A stretch of 64,000 bases of DNA, from assembly GCA_002839605.1 (NCBI GenBank), contig PGYK01000009.1, positions 1 through 64,000 of the forward strand. Direction: 5' to 3'. Below the pieces are notes generated by a model. It had not been told where the DNA came from and made no database searches. It saw only the letters and a list, made by a program, of their open reading frames with translations. Below, one piece after another: positions 1-8,836 of this stretch (position 1 is its first letter; the number at the start of each line of letters is the position of its first letter). A program made the position numbers and the translations under genes. Source of the DNA: Methanomicrobiales archaeon HGW-Methanomicrobiales-3 (GTDB lineage: Archaea > Halobacteriota > Methanomicrobia > Methanomicrobiales > Methanospirillaceae).

Positions 1-110
1 TTGCCGATTTCTTAATTGTCTCCTTTCTATTTGACTTCACAATCAAGAAAAGGAGACATTGTACCTTAGATCTTTCGGTCCTCGATACAATCCGCTTTTA
101 GATAGGATTT

Positions 111-1301
111 CTACAGAGCAAAAAAATTAGAAACATTAGGGCGCACGGTATCATTTAGAATGAGGTCATCTTTTTGATTCCAAATGAAATACGAATAATT
201 ACTACCAACTGAGTATTCAACTGGCTCACCCAATTTTTCAAAAGCCAATCGTCTGTTTGAATTCTCAACTTGTAAGCTAATTATTACCGGGGGCTTCTGC
301 TTCAGATAATCTGACGAATCATAAGTCCAATAGATTTTATATTTTGGATTTTGGACACATTTTGGAATCAAGAATTCATCAGATCTTTTTTGGGTAAGCA
401 TCGTTATTGTATCAATTGTAATAAAATTCCCATAATTTGTGGACCAGTGACAATCATAATAATCTTTATTAATATCATGGCTATTATCAAATTCTGTAAA
501 GTCTGTGTCTATTAAAAAAATGTTTGGCGATTCACTATTTGTTGTTACACGGGACATATTGAATGATAAATTGAATGTTTTTGAGACTGTATATCCGGAT
601 GAAATATTGTAGATTGTAACACTATTATTGATGGTTGGAATAATCAAAGCTGCAATAAGGAGGATTAAAAACAGAACTATCAGAATCGAAGCCACGATTC
701 TAATGCCGTATGGATAATAACTTGAAAGTTCGATAAGGATCGCAATCAGAATCAATGAGATTAGAGCGAAAACGAAAGTAAAAATTGTAAGTCCGGAGAT
801 TGATATCGCTGCGTTATATCTTGTGAACCAAACAATCGCTAAAAACCAACCTAAGCCGAATATTGCCACGCTACCAACGAATAAAATGATAAAGGAAATA
901 ATTTTTTCAATTAGTCTGACATCTCCATTCAATAAGATTTGTCTAATCCAACGAGCGACTATTACCCAACCAAGAATAATAATGAATACTGAACTGGCGA
1001 AAGTTGCACTAATAATTGAGGTCAACGCCAGAATCCCCATTTGGGTGAATAATAGGATATGAAACCATTCATCTCCTAAGAAAAATGTTAAAAACACTGG
1101 TGCTAATGAAATGGCAGCAATAATTATTCCTATTATCGTCATTAAATCCAGGGAACTTGAAAAAAATTCAAACGAGTGTGAGTACGAATAATCTGGATTA
1201 GAATTTTCTCTCATCATTCGCCCAACTATTAAAAATAATAAAATAAATGCAAATAGTCCGATGAAAAAAGCACCTGGAAACGAAAATAATTTATCAATCA
1301 T
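111..1301 (-). CDS. multi-pass membrane protein of unknown function
   Basis: No family recognised. The 396-residue product has about six hydrophobic segments in its first ~225 residues (near 7-26, 52-76, 83-119, 134-160, 168-196 and 203-225). A polar tail of ~170 residues rich in Asn, Ser and Tyr follows and probably lies outside the membrane. The gene is much more AT-rich than the genes beyond 5 kb and belongs to the AT-rich island at 1-4.7 kb, which suggests acquired DNA. It is divergent from the rhomboid gene, with about 170 bp of AT-rich sequence between them that could hold both promoters. The reading frame is open throughout and the length is typical of a real gene, so coding is likely although function is unknown. 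Confidence 0.72.
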   Translation of the reverse strand: MIDKLFSFPGAFFIGLFAFILLFLIVGRMMRENSNPDYSYSHSFEFFSSSLDLMTIIGIIIAAISLAPVFLTFFLGDEWFHILLFTQMGILALTSIISATFASSVFIIILGWVIVARWIRQILLNGDVRLIEKIISFIILFVGSVAIFGLGWFLAIVWFTRYNAAISISGLTIFTFVFALISLILIAILIELSSYYPYGIRIVASILIVLFLILLIAALIIPTINNSVTIYNISSGYTVSKTFNLSFNMSRVTTNSESPNIFLIDTDFTEFDNSHDINKDYYDCHWSTNYGNFITIDTITMLTQKRSDEFLIPKCVQNPKYKIYWTYDSSDYLKQKPPVIISLQVENSNRRLAFEKLGEPVEYSVGSNYSYFIWNQKDDLILNDTVRPNVSNFFAL

Positions 1302-1470
1302 TTCGATCCGAAATTCTTTCCTTTCATTAAATAAATTTGTCGATTATGATTTCTATGCCCACCTATGAATGTAAAACATTTTGTTAACTGATTGCATTAA
1401 CAAATGCATGGAAATATTGTATAAAGGAAATATGAGTACATTTAAACAATTGAATGTCAGATAGACGAAT

Positions 1471-2295
1471 ATGGGAAAGCAGGAACTCATCGCTGGCGTA
1501 AAAGAGAGATCTTCCCAGATTTCAAATAATCTAAAATCGTGGTCAAAGTTTGAATGGGTTCTGTTTTTTGTAATAATTCCGCTTCTACTATTCGTTGTTT
1601 TCCTTCTCCCTCAAAACGTCAAAGATGTTTATCTGATCTTCAATACAACTGAAATTTTCCAGGTTCACACAATCATTCTTCATGCCTACACCCATTCAAC
1701 GTTCGATCATCTTATCGGAAACGTCACGTTCTACATTTTTGTCCTGGCTGTGATTTTTCTTTTCGAGAATGATAAAAAACGATTCTGGATACTCATGGGA
1801 TGTGCTTTTCTTCTGGTTCCTGTCATTAATGCGGTTTTTACTTTTATATTCTGGAATTTTCTGAACAAAGATACGACATCCCAGGGATTCTCCGGGATTG
1901 CTGCAACATTGAGCGCCTATGCATTGATGGCGTTTATCTTCTGGGGATTGCATGATGTTATGCCGATGTTCAGGAATACCACGAAATTGAAAGGCAGAGA
2001 GTATATCGGATATACAGTCATGTGCGTATTGCTCGCAATTGTCATCGGTTGTATAATTTTATTCGGCTTTCAACTGGGCCAGTTTATCTCTGGCGAAAAT
2101 GTCGTGTCCAATGGCATTGCTCATTTTTCTGGTTTTATTGTAGGATTGCTTGTCTTATTCCTCTATGACATTCTTCAAGAAGACCGGATTATTAATTTCG
2201 ATGTCATGTTTGCGATATCGATCCTGATGGGATTATATATGTACATTCCTTACCTGCAAAAACTCATTACCGTGGTAAATCTAGGTGGAATATAA
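1471..2295 (+). CDS. rhomboid-family intramembrane serine protease
   Basis: Predicted to cut transmembrane substrates inside the membrane. The 274-residue product has about six or seven membrane segments and all rhomboid landmarks: an HxxxN motif (H80, N84) in an early helix, the catalytic serine in GFSG (S141), and the catalytic histidine in a late helix (H218, followed by FSGFIVG). The order and spacing fit the Ser-His dyad of GlpG-type enzymes. The ATG at 1471 gives a short polar N terminus before the first helix at ~28-46. It lies in the AT-rich island, divergent from the membrane protein upstream, near a zinc-ribbon membrane gene and an M48-type peptidase gene. The substrate is unknown. 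Confidence 0.85.
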   Translation: MGKQELIAGVKERSSQISNNLKSWSKFEWVLFFVIIPLLLFVVFLLPQNVKDVYLIFNTTEIFQVHTIILHAYTHSTFDHLIGNVTFYIFVLAVIFLFENDKKRFWILMGCAFLLVPVINAVFTFIFWNFLNKDTTSQGFSGIAATLSAYALMAFIFWGLHDVMPMFRNTTKLKGREYIGYTVMCVLLAIVIGCIILFGFQLGQFISGENVVSNGIAHFSGFIVGLLVLFLYDILQEDRIINFDVMFAISILMGLYMYIPYLQKLITVVNLGGI

Positions 2296-2363
2296 CCTCA
2301 AAAAAGATCTCGTCAAATAAGGTGGGATTGTCCTTTTTCAGAAGAAATGATTGGGTAATAGAA

Positions 2364-2394
2364 GCCGCCGCGGGGCGCCCTTCGGGGCGGCGGC
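2364..2394 (+). repeat. dispersed GC palindrome, copy 1 (TTCG loop)
   Basis: GCCGCCGC pairs with GCGGCGGC at the ends. Inside, CGCCC and GGGCG close a TTCG tetraloop. The flanks resemble the other copies: TAATAGAA on the left and AGGGCATCGCAT on the right. It lies about 70 bp after the rhomboid stop codon. The rest of the 418-bp gap up to 2713 is AT-rich and shows no gene. Confidence 0.7.
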
Positions 2395-2712
2395 AGGGCA
2401 TCGCATATACTTACGGATTACAAAAAACTCCGATATCATGTGGAAGAGTCCACCACTTATTGACCCCTGCACACCTATATTCAGTCAATTAAGACTCAGG
2501 TAAACTAATATTAACACATCTCTATACACGAAATCCCCGGCACCTCACTCCATAGTTAGACCAATAGTTCTATACTAACAATAAAATCAGAGTGTAATTT
2601 TCTCATCCTCGTACAAATCGCGGGTATCAAACATCTGATGAGAGTGGGAGAAGCGATCCCCAAAAACTCTGTCGGAATATTCATTGTCTTGGAACTCATT
2701 AATTGGATAAAC

Positions 2713-3033
2713 ATGATATGTCCTAAATGCGGAACGAGGCTACCTCCCAAAATTACAAAATGTCATTTTTGCGGAAATGAAGTCTTTTGTGAGACTAAGA
2801 TTGTTTGTAGGAATGAAATAACCTATATTGACAAATTCATAGCTTTATTCACAGTACTGGCACTCTCTATTGCTATTTCAGCCTTTTTTTATACCTACCT
2901 TGTTGAATTTGAGAACCCTCTCCGAGCCATGGGAAGTTTATTCTTCGGTTTTCTTGCAGGTGGATCCTATATGTTCATCAGCTCTCATTTGGTTAAACAT
3001 CTAATTGATCCAATGCTAAAGTGGGAAAAGTAA
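2713..3033 (+). CDS. small zinc-ribbon membrane protein
   Basis: A 106-residue protein when started at the ATG at 2713. The frame is open to 2638, but starting here places the zinc ribbon at the very N terminus, as is usual. Cysteines C3, C6, C17 and C20 form a CPxCG...CxxCG ribbon of the kind found at the start of many archaeal membrane proteins. Two hydrophobic helices follow, near residues 38-60 and 70-88, then a short basic tail. It is probably a membrane protein with a cytoplasmic zinc ribbon; its function is unknown. It sits between the rhomboid gene and the M48-like peptidase gene in the AT-rich island, on the same strand as both. Confidence 0.6.
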   Translation: MICPKCGTRLPPKITKCHFCGNEVFCETKIVCRNEITYIDKFIALFTVLALSIAISAFFYTYLVEFENPLRAMGSLFFGFLAGGSYMFISSHLVKHLIDPMLKWEK

Positions 3034-3166
3034 CTCCGCTACATTTTTTTCCAGCTTCTCATTAAAGCAAAAAGAAAACTCCGGTTCATAGAAAAAAGAG
3101 AATTCCAAATACTGCGAATCCGGAACAGGATAATTCATAATCATTTGAGAATTATTGAAACTATTA

Positions 3167-3811
3167 ATGAGTAAACCTGAGCCTTCACGATTGTCCAATC
3201 TTTTTAAAGACCTCCAACAAAGAAAATTGATTGACTCTCATAGAAAACTTGAACTCAGTAGGAACCCCGTTATCGGAATGCAGGGAAATAAACTTTCAAA
3301 GAAAATCCTGTATACTGAAAAATTCGATAACACCGTTTTGACCGAATTGGATGACGATACGCTGAGATTCGTGTTGCTTCATGAAGAGGGACATATCCAA
3401 AAAGGATCGTTATTTTCACATGCTATCCTGAGCACGTTTGTGATAATTTTCATCGCCCTATTCTATTATCCTTTCAATTTCGGTTGGCCGTTGTGGTTTT
3501 TTTATCTTTTAATCGGTTTCCCACTCTCGTATCGAATCATGTATATACCAATGTTCAAGGAGGAATTGATGGCAGATCTGTTTGCAGCCGAGGCAATGAA
3601 AAAGGAATTTCATGTAGATCAGCCATCTGTCTTGCTTCAAAAACTATTTTCGAAAGCTGATGAGAAGCTGTATCAGAATCAATCTAAGAAATATTCAAAA
3701 TTGGTTCTTCTCGGATTGCTAATTTTATTTGGTTTTTTCCCGGGATATCACCCGCCTGATTGTACGCGGATTTCAAACATTGTAGAAAAATGTGAGAATA
3801 GTTTTAGTTGA
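3167..3811 (+). CDS. M48-like membrane zinc metallopeptidase
   Basis: The 214-residue product carries the zinc motif HEEGH at 72-76 and a downstream ELMAD (E133, D137), matching the HExxH and ExxxD arrangement of M48-type peptidases. Two membrane segments near 84-101 and 107-124 lie between the motifs, as in HtpX/Ste24-like proteins, and a third hydrophobic stretch lies near the C terminus. A TTG at 3155 would add four residues; the ATG at 3167 is preferred. It is shorter than typical HtpX (~290 residues), so it may be a minimal or divergent member. It follows the zinc-ribbon gene on the same strand. A dispersed palindrome begins only a few bases after its stop codon. Confidence 0.75.
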   Translation: MSKPEPSRLSNLFKDLQQRKLIDSHRKLELSRNPVIGMQGNKLSKKILYTEKFDNTVLTELDDDTLRFVLLHEEGHIQKGSLFSHAILSTFVIIFIALFYYPFNFGWPLWFFYLLIGFPLSYRIMYIPMFKEELMADLFAAEAMKKEFHVDQPSVLLQKLFSKADEKLYQNQSKKYSKLVLLGLLILFGFFPGYHPPDCTRISNIVEKCENSFS

Positions 3812-3815
3812 ATCC

Positions 3816-3843
3816 GGCCGCGGGGCGCCCTTCAGGGCGGCGG
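3816..3843 (+). repeat. dispersed GC palindrome, copy 2 (TTCA loop)
   Basis: Same core as the copy at 2364 but shortened at the outer stem. CGCCC and GGGCG close a TTCA loop. It starts about 5 bp after the metallopeptidase stop codon, so it could act as a transcript end. Confidence 0.6.
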
Positions 3844-3914
3844 GGTATTGTATATAAAATTCTTTAAAAAGTATTATCGTCGATTACCATCAGTACTTCA
3901 CTAGTGAATATTTT

Positions 3915-4691
3915 ATGAAAGTTTTTATCAGTTGGTCCGGAGAACGCAGTAAAAAAATTGCTGATATATTCTCAGATTGGCTTCCTCAAATAATTCAAGC
4001 GTTAGATCCTTGGATCTCTACAAATATCGCTAAAGGGGCTCGTTCAACACCTGAAATCTCTTCAGAGCTTGAAAAATCAAAAATTGGCATAATCTGCTTA
4101 ACTCCGGAAAATCTGGATAGCAATTGGATATTATTTGAAGCTGGGGCATTGTCAAAAATGAGTGATACCAAAGTCTGTACATTTTTGCTTGATTTGACCC
4201 CCTCCGATGTTAAACCCCCTTTAAGCCAATTCCAACATACAATCTTTTCACGAGAGGATGTTTTCAGACTTTTAATTACAATAAATCAACAATTACCTGA
4301 ATCCGGAGAAAAATCACTCGCTGATAAAACACTTCATCAGGTTTTTGAACGATCTTGGTCAGAATTTGAAGAGAAGATTAAAGATGTTCTTAAATCCCCT
4401 CCGGAAAAAGCTAAACAAGTTCGTTCGGATCGAGATATCCTTGAAGAAATACTTGTACTAGTTAGAAAACAGATTCCAATGAAAAGATCTATTGAAGAAG
4501 GATTAACTGTTGATGATATGGAACTTTTACAAAAAGTTGGGAAAAAGTATTCAAGATTAGTGAAAGAATTTGGAGTTCAACCAAGTGAAGCAGCAAGATC
4601 CATCCTAAATGAAATTTCAAGAGATGGAACACTGATATCTCCATTTTTACAAGATGCGATTTACAATTATTTGAGAACATTAAAAATCTAA
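3915..4691 (+). CDS. stand-alone TIR-domain protein (possible NADase or immune effector)
   Basis: Residues 1 to ~150 form a TIR-like domain: first strand KVFISWSGE (2-10), then PEIS and ELEKSKIGIICLTPENL, and FEAGALSK with E75 where catalytic TIR NADases carry glutamate. The remaining ~100 residues are polar and helical with no recognised domain; no membrane segment is visible. In bacteria and archaea such proteins often act in anti-phage systems by consuming NAD or making a cyclic ADP-ribose signal. Here no sensor, SIR2, SLOG or NLR-type gene is adjacent, so a role in defence is inference. The gene is AT-rich like the rest of the island. A second promoter-sized gap (~100 bp, with the short palindrome) separates it from the peptidase gene. 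Confidence 0.8.
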   Translation: MKVFISWSGERSKKIADIFSDWLPQIIQALDPWISTNIAKGARSTPEISSELEKSKIGIICLTPENLDSNWILFEAGALSKMSDTKVCTFLLDLTPSDVKPPLSQFQHTIFSREDVFRLLITINQQLPESGEKSLADKTLHQVFERSWSEFEEKIKDVLKSPPEKAKQVRSDRDILEEILVLVRKQIPMKRSIEEGLTVDDMELLQKVGKKYSRLVKEFGVQPSEAARSILNEISRDGTLISPFLQDAIYNYLRTLKI

Positions 4692-5394
4692 TTCCTTTTC
4701 TGATGGGGATGTGTTATAAACGGTTACCCAATTCTCTAAAACCGCCCCGCGATAGTTCCGGAAAAAAAACGCTCCACGAATTTTCCGGGAAAATCGATCC
4801 CTCCACACATCCCCAAGGTTCCCGAAAAAACCACCACTCCCCGCGGCCCCCTCCCCCTTCCCCCCCTCACTTCCCGCCCCGCACCCGCGAGTACCAACCC
4901 GGCCGACGGCAACGTGCTCTGTCGGACCGCTTCCGGCACCCCCCCTCCCCCCCTCCGGACATCTGGACCATGGGGGGGTGGGTCCCCTCCGGAAAATAAT
5001 GGGAGGGGGGGAGGTACCCCCACCCCCCCTACCCGATTATGGGAACGATGCAGGAATTCACCGCGGATCCCCCGGCCACTTCCCTTACGATTCCGCCGGT
5101 GCCAGGGTTTTCCGGTGCCACTCAAAAATGGGAAAACGGGTGGCCCGGGTCCCGCGTGAAGGGGGGGGAGGTCCCCCCCTCTCCCCCCCTATGAGGCAGG
5201 GGGGGTGGGTCCCCTCCGGAAAAATAACGGGAGGGGGGGCAGGGGTACCCCCCCACCCCCATGCCAGGGGGGTCACCCCCTTACGGAAAATTCATGACGG
5301 GGGGTCGGTCCGGATTTGGAAATTCATGAAGGGGGGGTCAGCAGGAGAGGGTCCTCGTTTAAAAAAATCGACTCTTTTGTTTTTCCCAACCCGG
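4692..5394. repeat. GC-rich intergenic repeat block
   Basis: Non-coding stretch made of C-runs and G-runs. The segment 4937-5160 is repeated almost unchanged at 10898-11120. A sub-unit starting GGGTCCCCTCCGGAAAA occurs at about 4980 and again near 5207. The last part (about 5255-5310, with ATGCCAGG, CACCCCCTTACGGAA and a following ATGA) recurs near 57725-57780. Open frames here encode only Pro/Gly/Arg-rich low-complexity peptides and are not genes. Confidence 0.65.
4937..5160 (+). repeat. ~224-bp direct repeat, left copy
   Basis: Near-identical to 10898-11120 in the same orientation. Shared landmarks in order: CCCTCCGGAC, GGGTCCCCTCCGGAAAATAA, GGAGGTACCCCCACC, GAATTCACCGCGGATCCCC, GATTCCGCCGGTGCCAGG and GTGGCCCGGGTCCCGC. 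The two copies bracket the accessory genes from the winged-helix regulator to the PIN gene. Confidence 0.8.
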
Positions 5395-6024
5395 CTACCT
5401 TAATCCGGTCCGGCTCCCCCACAATACCCACACCAGAATCCCGGCCTGAACGATAACGGCCGCCACTGCAACGATAAACATCAGCAGGAACGGGTCATCG
5501 TAGCCGGGATACCAGGGCCGTATGTCCAGCCGCGGTATAGTGAGATATGTGAAAACCGCGACCAGTGCAGTGCAGAACGTAAGAGCAGCCGAGAGAATTA
5601 TCGAGAGCCGAACCTTTTTCTCCGGGTTGAAGATGGCCCGGCCGAATGGTGTAAGCTGGAAGTATACCCATTTGTGCCCGTCCTCATGAGCTTGAATAAG
5701 GCCCGCATCTTTCAGGTGTTCAAGATGGTGGCGGATAGTCGGGGCAGCAAGCGATAACTCCCTGGCCAGTTCAGCGTTGGTTTTACGGCGGTCCATAAGC
5801 GATGAGAGGATCCGTATGCGTGTATCGGAAGACAGGCTGTCGATAGCATTTCTATCAAGCGTGAAATCTGCAGTCTCTTCCATAACCGGTTTATAATCTG
5901 ATAAAAATATGATATCAGGTTTTCCCTGCGCCACAATACGCGGTATGGTTCCGGTGTTCTCAATAGTTTTCGGTTTTGTTAGATTGAAATCTTCGATTTT
6001 CTGAATCCTGTTATCCTGTCCCAT
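5395..6024 (-). CDS. membrane-anchored ArsR-like winged-helix regulator
   Basis: 209 residues from the ATG at 6024; the frame is open to 6093, but that longer start would run into the divergent protease gene. An N-terminal segment of ~60 residues has no clear family. A winged-helix domain follows (about 63-132) with the ArsR-type recognition stretch AAPTIRHHLEHLKDAGLI and a wing ending in WVYFQLT. Two hydrophobic helices (about 138-163 and 178-200) then anchor it in the membrane. It probably binds DNA from the membrane. Only about 47 bp separate its start from that of the secreted protease, so a shared promoter region and control of the protease are likely, though inferred. Confidence 0.75.
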   Translation of the reverse strand: MGQDNRIQKIEDFNLTKPKTIENTGTIPRIVAQGKPDIIFLSDYKPVMEETADFTLDRNAIDSLSSDTRIRILSSLMDRRKTNAELARELSLAAPTIRHHLEHLKDAGLIQAHEDGHKWVYFQLTPFGRAIFNPEKKVRLSIILSAALTFCTALVAVFTYLTIPRLDIRPWYPGYDDPFLLMFIVAVAAVIVQAGILVWVLWGSRTGLR

Positions 6025-6071
6025 TGAAACAATGCCTGAAGACAGAAGTCTTCGGGAAAAAGGTGAAATGA

Positions 6072-7208
6072 ATGAAACGTCTGATTCTTGCAATCAGTAT
6101 TGCCAGCCTGTTTTTTATGGCAGGCATCGCAACGGCAGCAGACAATCCCGATGGAAAAGTCATACCCATGACAATCGGAAACGACCTGGATAACACCCCT
6201 CCGCTTCCATTCAGTAATGAACCGGGCAGGGTAATGAATGACAGCATGTATGCGTCTCTTGCACCCTCCTACGTGGAAAACATGATACAAACATATGGCC
6301 CGGTTCCGGTCTTTTCCAAAGATCACAGGATTGTATCGCGGGGGATCCTATCCGGTTATTCAGTTGAAGAACGGGATTTTCTCTATACCAGACTCGACAA
6401 TGTCTACAAGGCAATGATACCCGCTTTCAACAACAGGTATTCCTACCCGAAAGGTCCGGTTATTTCTTATGGATATGACGCTCTGGGTTCGATAACCGTT
6501 GGCATTTACGAAAAAACCACCATTGATGAAAATGCTCTCCATGAAATGTATGAGGTTATTGCCAGCGAAGCGAAGAGCCAGGGGATTGAGGATGTACCGG
6601 TTGTCTTTTATTCCGAACGCATCCCAGATCTGGATCTTGGAAGAGCCGATGTCTGGAGGCCGGTAATTGGCGGTGTCCAGACCGGTACGCCCGCTGGAGC
6701 CTTTACGACCGGATTTGTTGCATCAGTTGATGGACAGATGGGTTTTGTGACAACAGGTCACAGTGGGGGAGTCGGTACTGCTGTGTACCAGCCGGACCCG
6801 GGGTATCCTGTCTCAACGATAACCATCTCATCGGGAGGAGTATCATCAGATTCGGCGTGGGTCAGTTATAGTAACTGTGCCGGCCGGGTATTCGAAAGTT
6901 CATCAAGCCAGCCGTGGGTATATGGCTGGAGCGATCCATCGGTAGGCATGAATGTGTACATGTCTGGCATCACGTCAGGTGTGAGTTCTGGTACTGTCCA
7001 GAAGAAAGATTCTGCCTGGAACAGTCATTTCGGAAAGATGATTGATAACCAATGGTATGCGGATTATTCAGCTGGTGGCGGTGACAGTGGTGCGCCGGTT
7101 TACTACCTGGATTCAAGCGGGCATATCCAGCTTACGGGAATTCACTGGGGGCACACGACATCCTCAATTTTCTCACCTATTTCGAATGTGTTGAGCGACC
7201 TGAGTTGA
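6072..7208 (+). CDS. secreted chymotrypsin-like (S1) serine protease
   Basis: A signal peptide is visible (MKRLILAISIASLFFMAGI, cut near ATA-AD at ~23). A propeptide-like region of about 170 residues follows, then a protease domain from ~195. The likely triad is H230 (TTGHSG), D260 (SSDSAWV) and S339 (GGGDSGAP), in the order of trypsin-like enzymes and with the spacing of the small streptogrisin/alpha-lytic group. The GDSGAP motif is unmistakable. There is no C-terminal anchor, so the mature enzyme is probably released or held in the cell envelope. It is divergent from a membrane winged-helix regulator with a very short shared upstream region. Confidence 0.85.
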   Translation: MKRLILAISIASLFFMAGIATAADNPDGKVIPMTIGNDLDNTPPLPFSNEPGRVMNDSMYASLAPSYVENMIQTYGPVPVFSKDHRIVSRGILSGYSVEERDFLYTRLDNVYKAMIPAFNNRYSYPKGPVISYGYDALGSITVGIYEKTTIDENALHEMYEVIASEAKSQGIEDVPVVFYSERIPDLDLGRADVWRPVIGGVQTGTPAGAFTTGFVASVDGQMGFVTTGHSGGVGTAVYQPDPGYPVSTITISSGGVSSDSAWVSYSNCAGRVFESSSSQPWVYGWSDPSVGMNVYMSGITSGVSSGTVQKKDSAWNSHFGKMIDNQWYADYSAGGGDSGAPVYYLDSSGHIQLTGIHWGHTTSSIFSPISNVLSDLS

Positions 7209-7706
7209 AACTCATCCATTTTTTGTCGTTTAATCCCTGTAATCCTCAGTAACGAATCGAAAAAAGAATCATTCTTCAACTGGATCAAAATTTCACTCGC
7301 TCTTCTATCCGCTTCATCCTTTCTCCACCTCCTGCCGCAGTCCTCCCACCACTATCCAATGCACTAGACCGAATACCCGCAGCCACACCAAATCCACCTC
7401 CCGCCGTGAACACGCAAGACCCGCAGCCTACCCGCGATTGAGCAGGGGGGGTCCCCCGGGCACAAAGGGGGGAGGGGGTCAGCCGCAGACCCCCCCCATG
7501 GGGCAGGGAGGGGGATTGGATCGGATTTGAAAAAAAGGGGAGGGGGGGTAGGGCGGGAACCCCCCCTGAACATTTTTCATGCGACCCCCCACCCCCTCCC
7601 GAAAAAAGATTAGGGATCCAATGATTCTACACTTTCATAACCGGACCGGCAGCATCGACAATCGGGAACCCGTGCGGATCTTAACAACTCCAAAAAAGAA
7701 ATGATT
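7209..7706. repeat. gene-free stretch with G/C-run repeat
   Basis: No credible gene. The part at about 7440-7610 is made of long G-runs and C-runs, with ACCCCCCCCATGG and a GGGGAGGGGGGG block resembling the elements at 4.9-5.3 kb and 57.4-57.8 kb, but more diverged. The remaining sequence is unremarkable. Confidence 0.5.
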
Positions 7707-7949
7707 CTAACACGGCATGGCAGAGCCGGGAACGTACCTTCGGACATCGACCAGCGCCCCGCTTTTTGCCATCCGTTCTGCGATGACGAGAATTTCGTGG
7801 GCTACATGCTCGTCCACGTAATCCTCGCCACAGTTCGTGCATACCTGGGCGGGGACATCTTTCACGACAAGGGTCATCCCGTCCCGGTCAAAAGTAACCG
7901 TTGTCGTTCCCTCTCTTGTTTCGCCGTGTTTGCAGATGACGCACTTCAT
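7707..7949 (-). CDS. YgiT-type zinc-finger antitoxin
   Basis: 80 residues from the ATG at 7949. It begins MKCVICKHGE and carries a second cysteine pair in VCTNCGE, giving the CxxC...CxxC zinc finger of YgiT/MqsA N-terminal domains. The C terminus is a short helix. The start overlaps the stop of the DUF4258 gene by four bases (ATGA), so the two are translationally coupled. In this family the zinc-finger partner is taken as the antitoxin and the DUF4258 partner as the toxin. The full MqsA helix-turn-helix is absent, as is usual for such short pairs. Confidence 0.75.
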   Translation of the reverse strand: MKCVICKHGETREGTTTVTFDRDGMTLVVKDVPAQVCTNCGEDYVDEHVAHEILVIAERMAKSGALVDVRRYVPGSAMPC

Positions 7950-8248
7950 GATACCCTCCGCGTAAAGTTTTCCGACCAAGAATCCAGGTCCGGTTCGTAT
8001 GCTGTGATTACAATTGCTTCACGATCTACATTATTGTATGCCATCACCACGTGAAGCGGCCGTCCGTTCACTATTCCAAAGATAAGAAAGCTGGGATAGG
8101 GAACATCATCAGGATATTCTTCTATGATTACGCCAAGCCCGAGCAGTTCACGAATATCTGAATCGGATATTTTCCGCTGGAACATCTGGCGTAATGCATG
8201 GATGCGGAAGGTCAGATGCCGGTATGCCGGATATTTTTTTTCGTTCAT
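7946..8248 (-). CDS. DUF4258 toxin-like protein
   Basis: 100 residues from the ATG at 8248; a GTG three codons upstream is possible. The pattern FRIHALRQMFQRKIS, then GVIIEEYPDD, LIFGIVNGRPLHVVMAYN and a final ITAYEPD is typical of DUF4258, a small RelE/BrnT-like fold found with YgiT-type zinc-finger antitoxins. The toxin gene comes first and overlaps the antitoxin gene by four bases. Likely activity is RNase or translation interference, by analogy only. Confidence 0.75.
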   Translation of the reverse strand: MNEKKYPAYRHLTFRIHALRQMFQRKISDSDIRELLGLGVIIEEYPDDVPYPSFLIFGIVNGRPLHVVMAYNNVDREAIVITAYEPDLDSWSENFTRRVS

Positions 8249-8836
8249 TTCCCACACCCTGCATTACAATTTTCTTATTCTAAACCGGATGTTTGGGTTT
8301 TTATAATGTTGTACCAGGGTGTGAAAATGAATGTAGTCCGGTATGCGGAATATCAACATCTCTGGTGCGTGGGCTCCTTTGTCGGGGCCTCGCTGAGCAG
8401 ATTACCGGTAATCAAACCCGCCGCAAAGCCCCCCCGGCCCGGCGGACGTTCATCGCAAATCCCCATGGTTCAAAAAAATTGTCACATCATGAGGGAGCCC
8501 ACCCCTTCGTGGTCACAGCGACGCCCCGCCATGCTCAGGCAAAGGTGGCTCACCCCCCATCCCACCAACAACATATTATTCAAAAATATCTCTCCTTAGA
8601 CAATCAAATGCACCGCACCCCCCAACACTCACCACCCCGGGGGAGCGGACCAGTCCGTACAGAACCGCAGAACAAAAACCATTCCGACACAACGGAGATG
8701 AAAATATAGTCACACCCATCCGCAAAAAAAATCAGCCGGCCCGGCAATCCCGCCATGCGCCGGATGCAGTACAGCAATCGTTGACAACATTACCTGCCCA
8801 CAAACCGGGCAGAAAAATATTCCGGAGGCCGACCCC
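8249..8836. other. gene-free stretch
   Basis: Apart from a degenerate palindrome at 8406-8460, nothing is recognised. Open frames on the plus strand here are Pro/His/Arg-rich, overlap in two frames and have no family likeness. Confidence 0.4.
8406..8460 (+). repeat. dispersed GC palindrome, degenerate copy
   Basis: GGTAAT on the left, CCGCCG pairing with CGGCGG, and CATCGCAAAT on the right match the flanks and outer stem of the palindrome family. The inner tetraloop hairpin has decayed. Confidence 0.45.

Noticed and set aside
4703-5403. Several overlapping open frames on both strands
   Set aside because: Only Pro/Gly/Arg-rich low-complexity products from G/C runs, and the same DNA is duplicated at 10.9 kb as a non-coding repeat.
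8198-8709. Two overlapping plus-strand open frames
   Set aside because: Pro/His/Arg-rich, no domain, and they cross a decayed palindrome copy.
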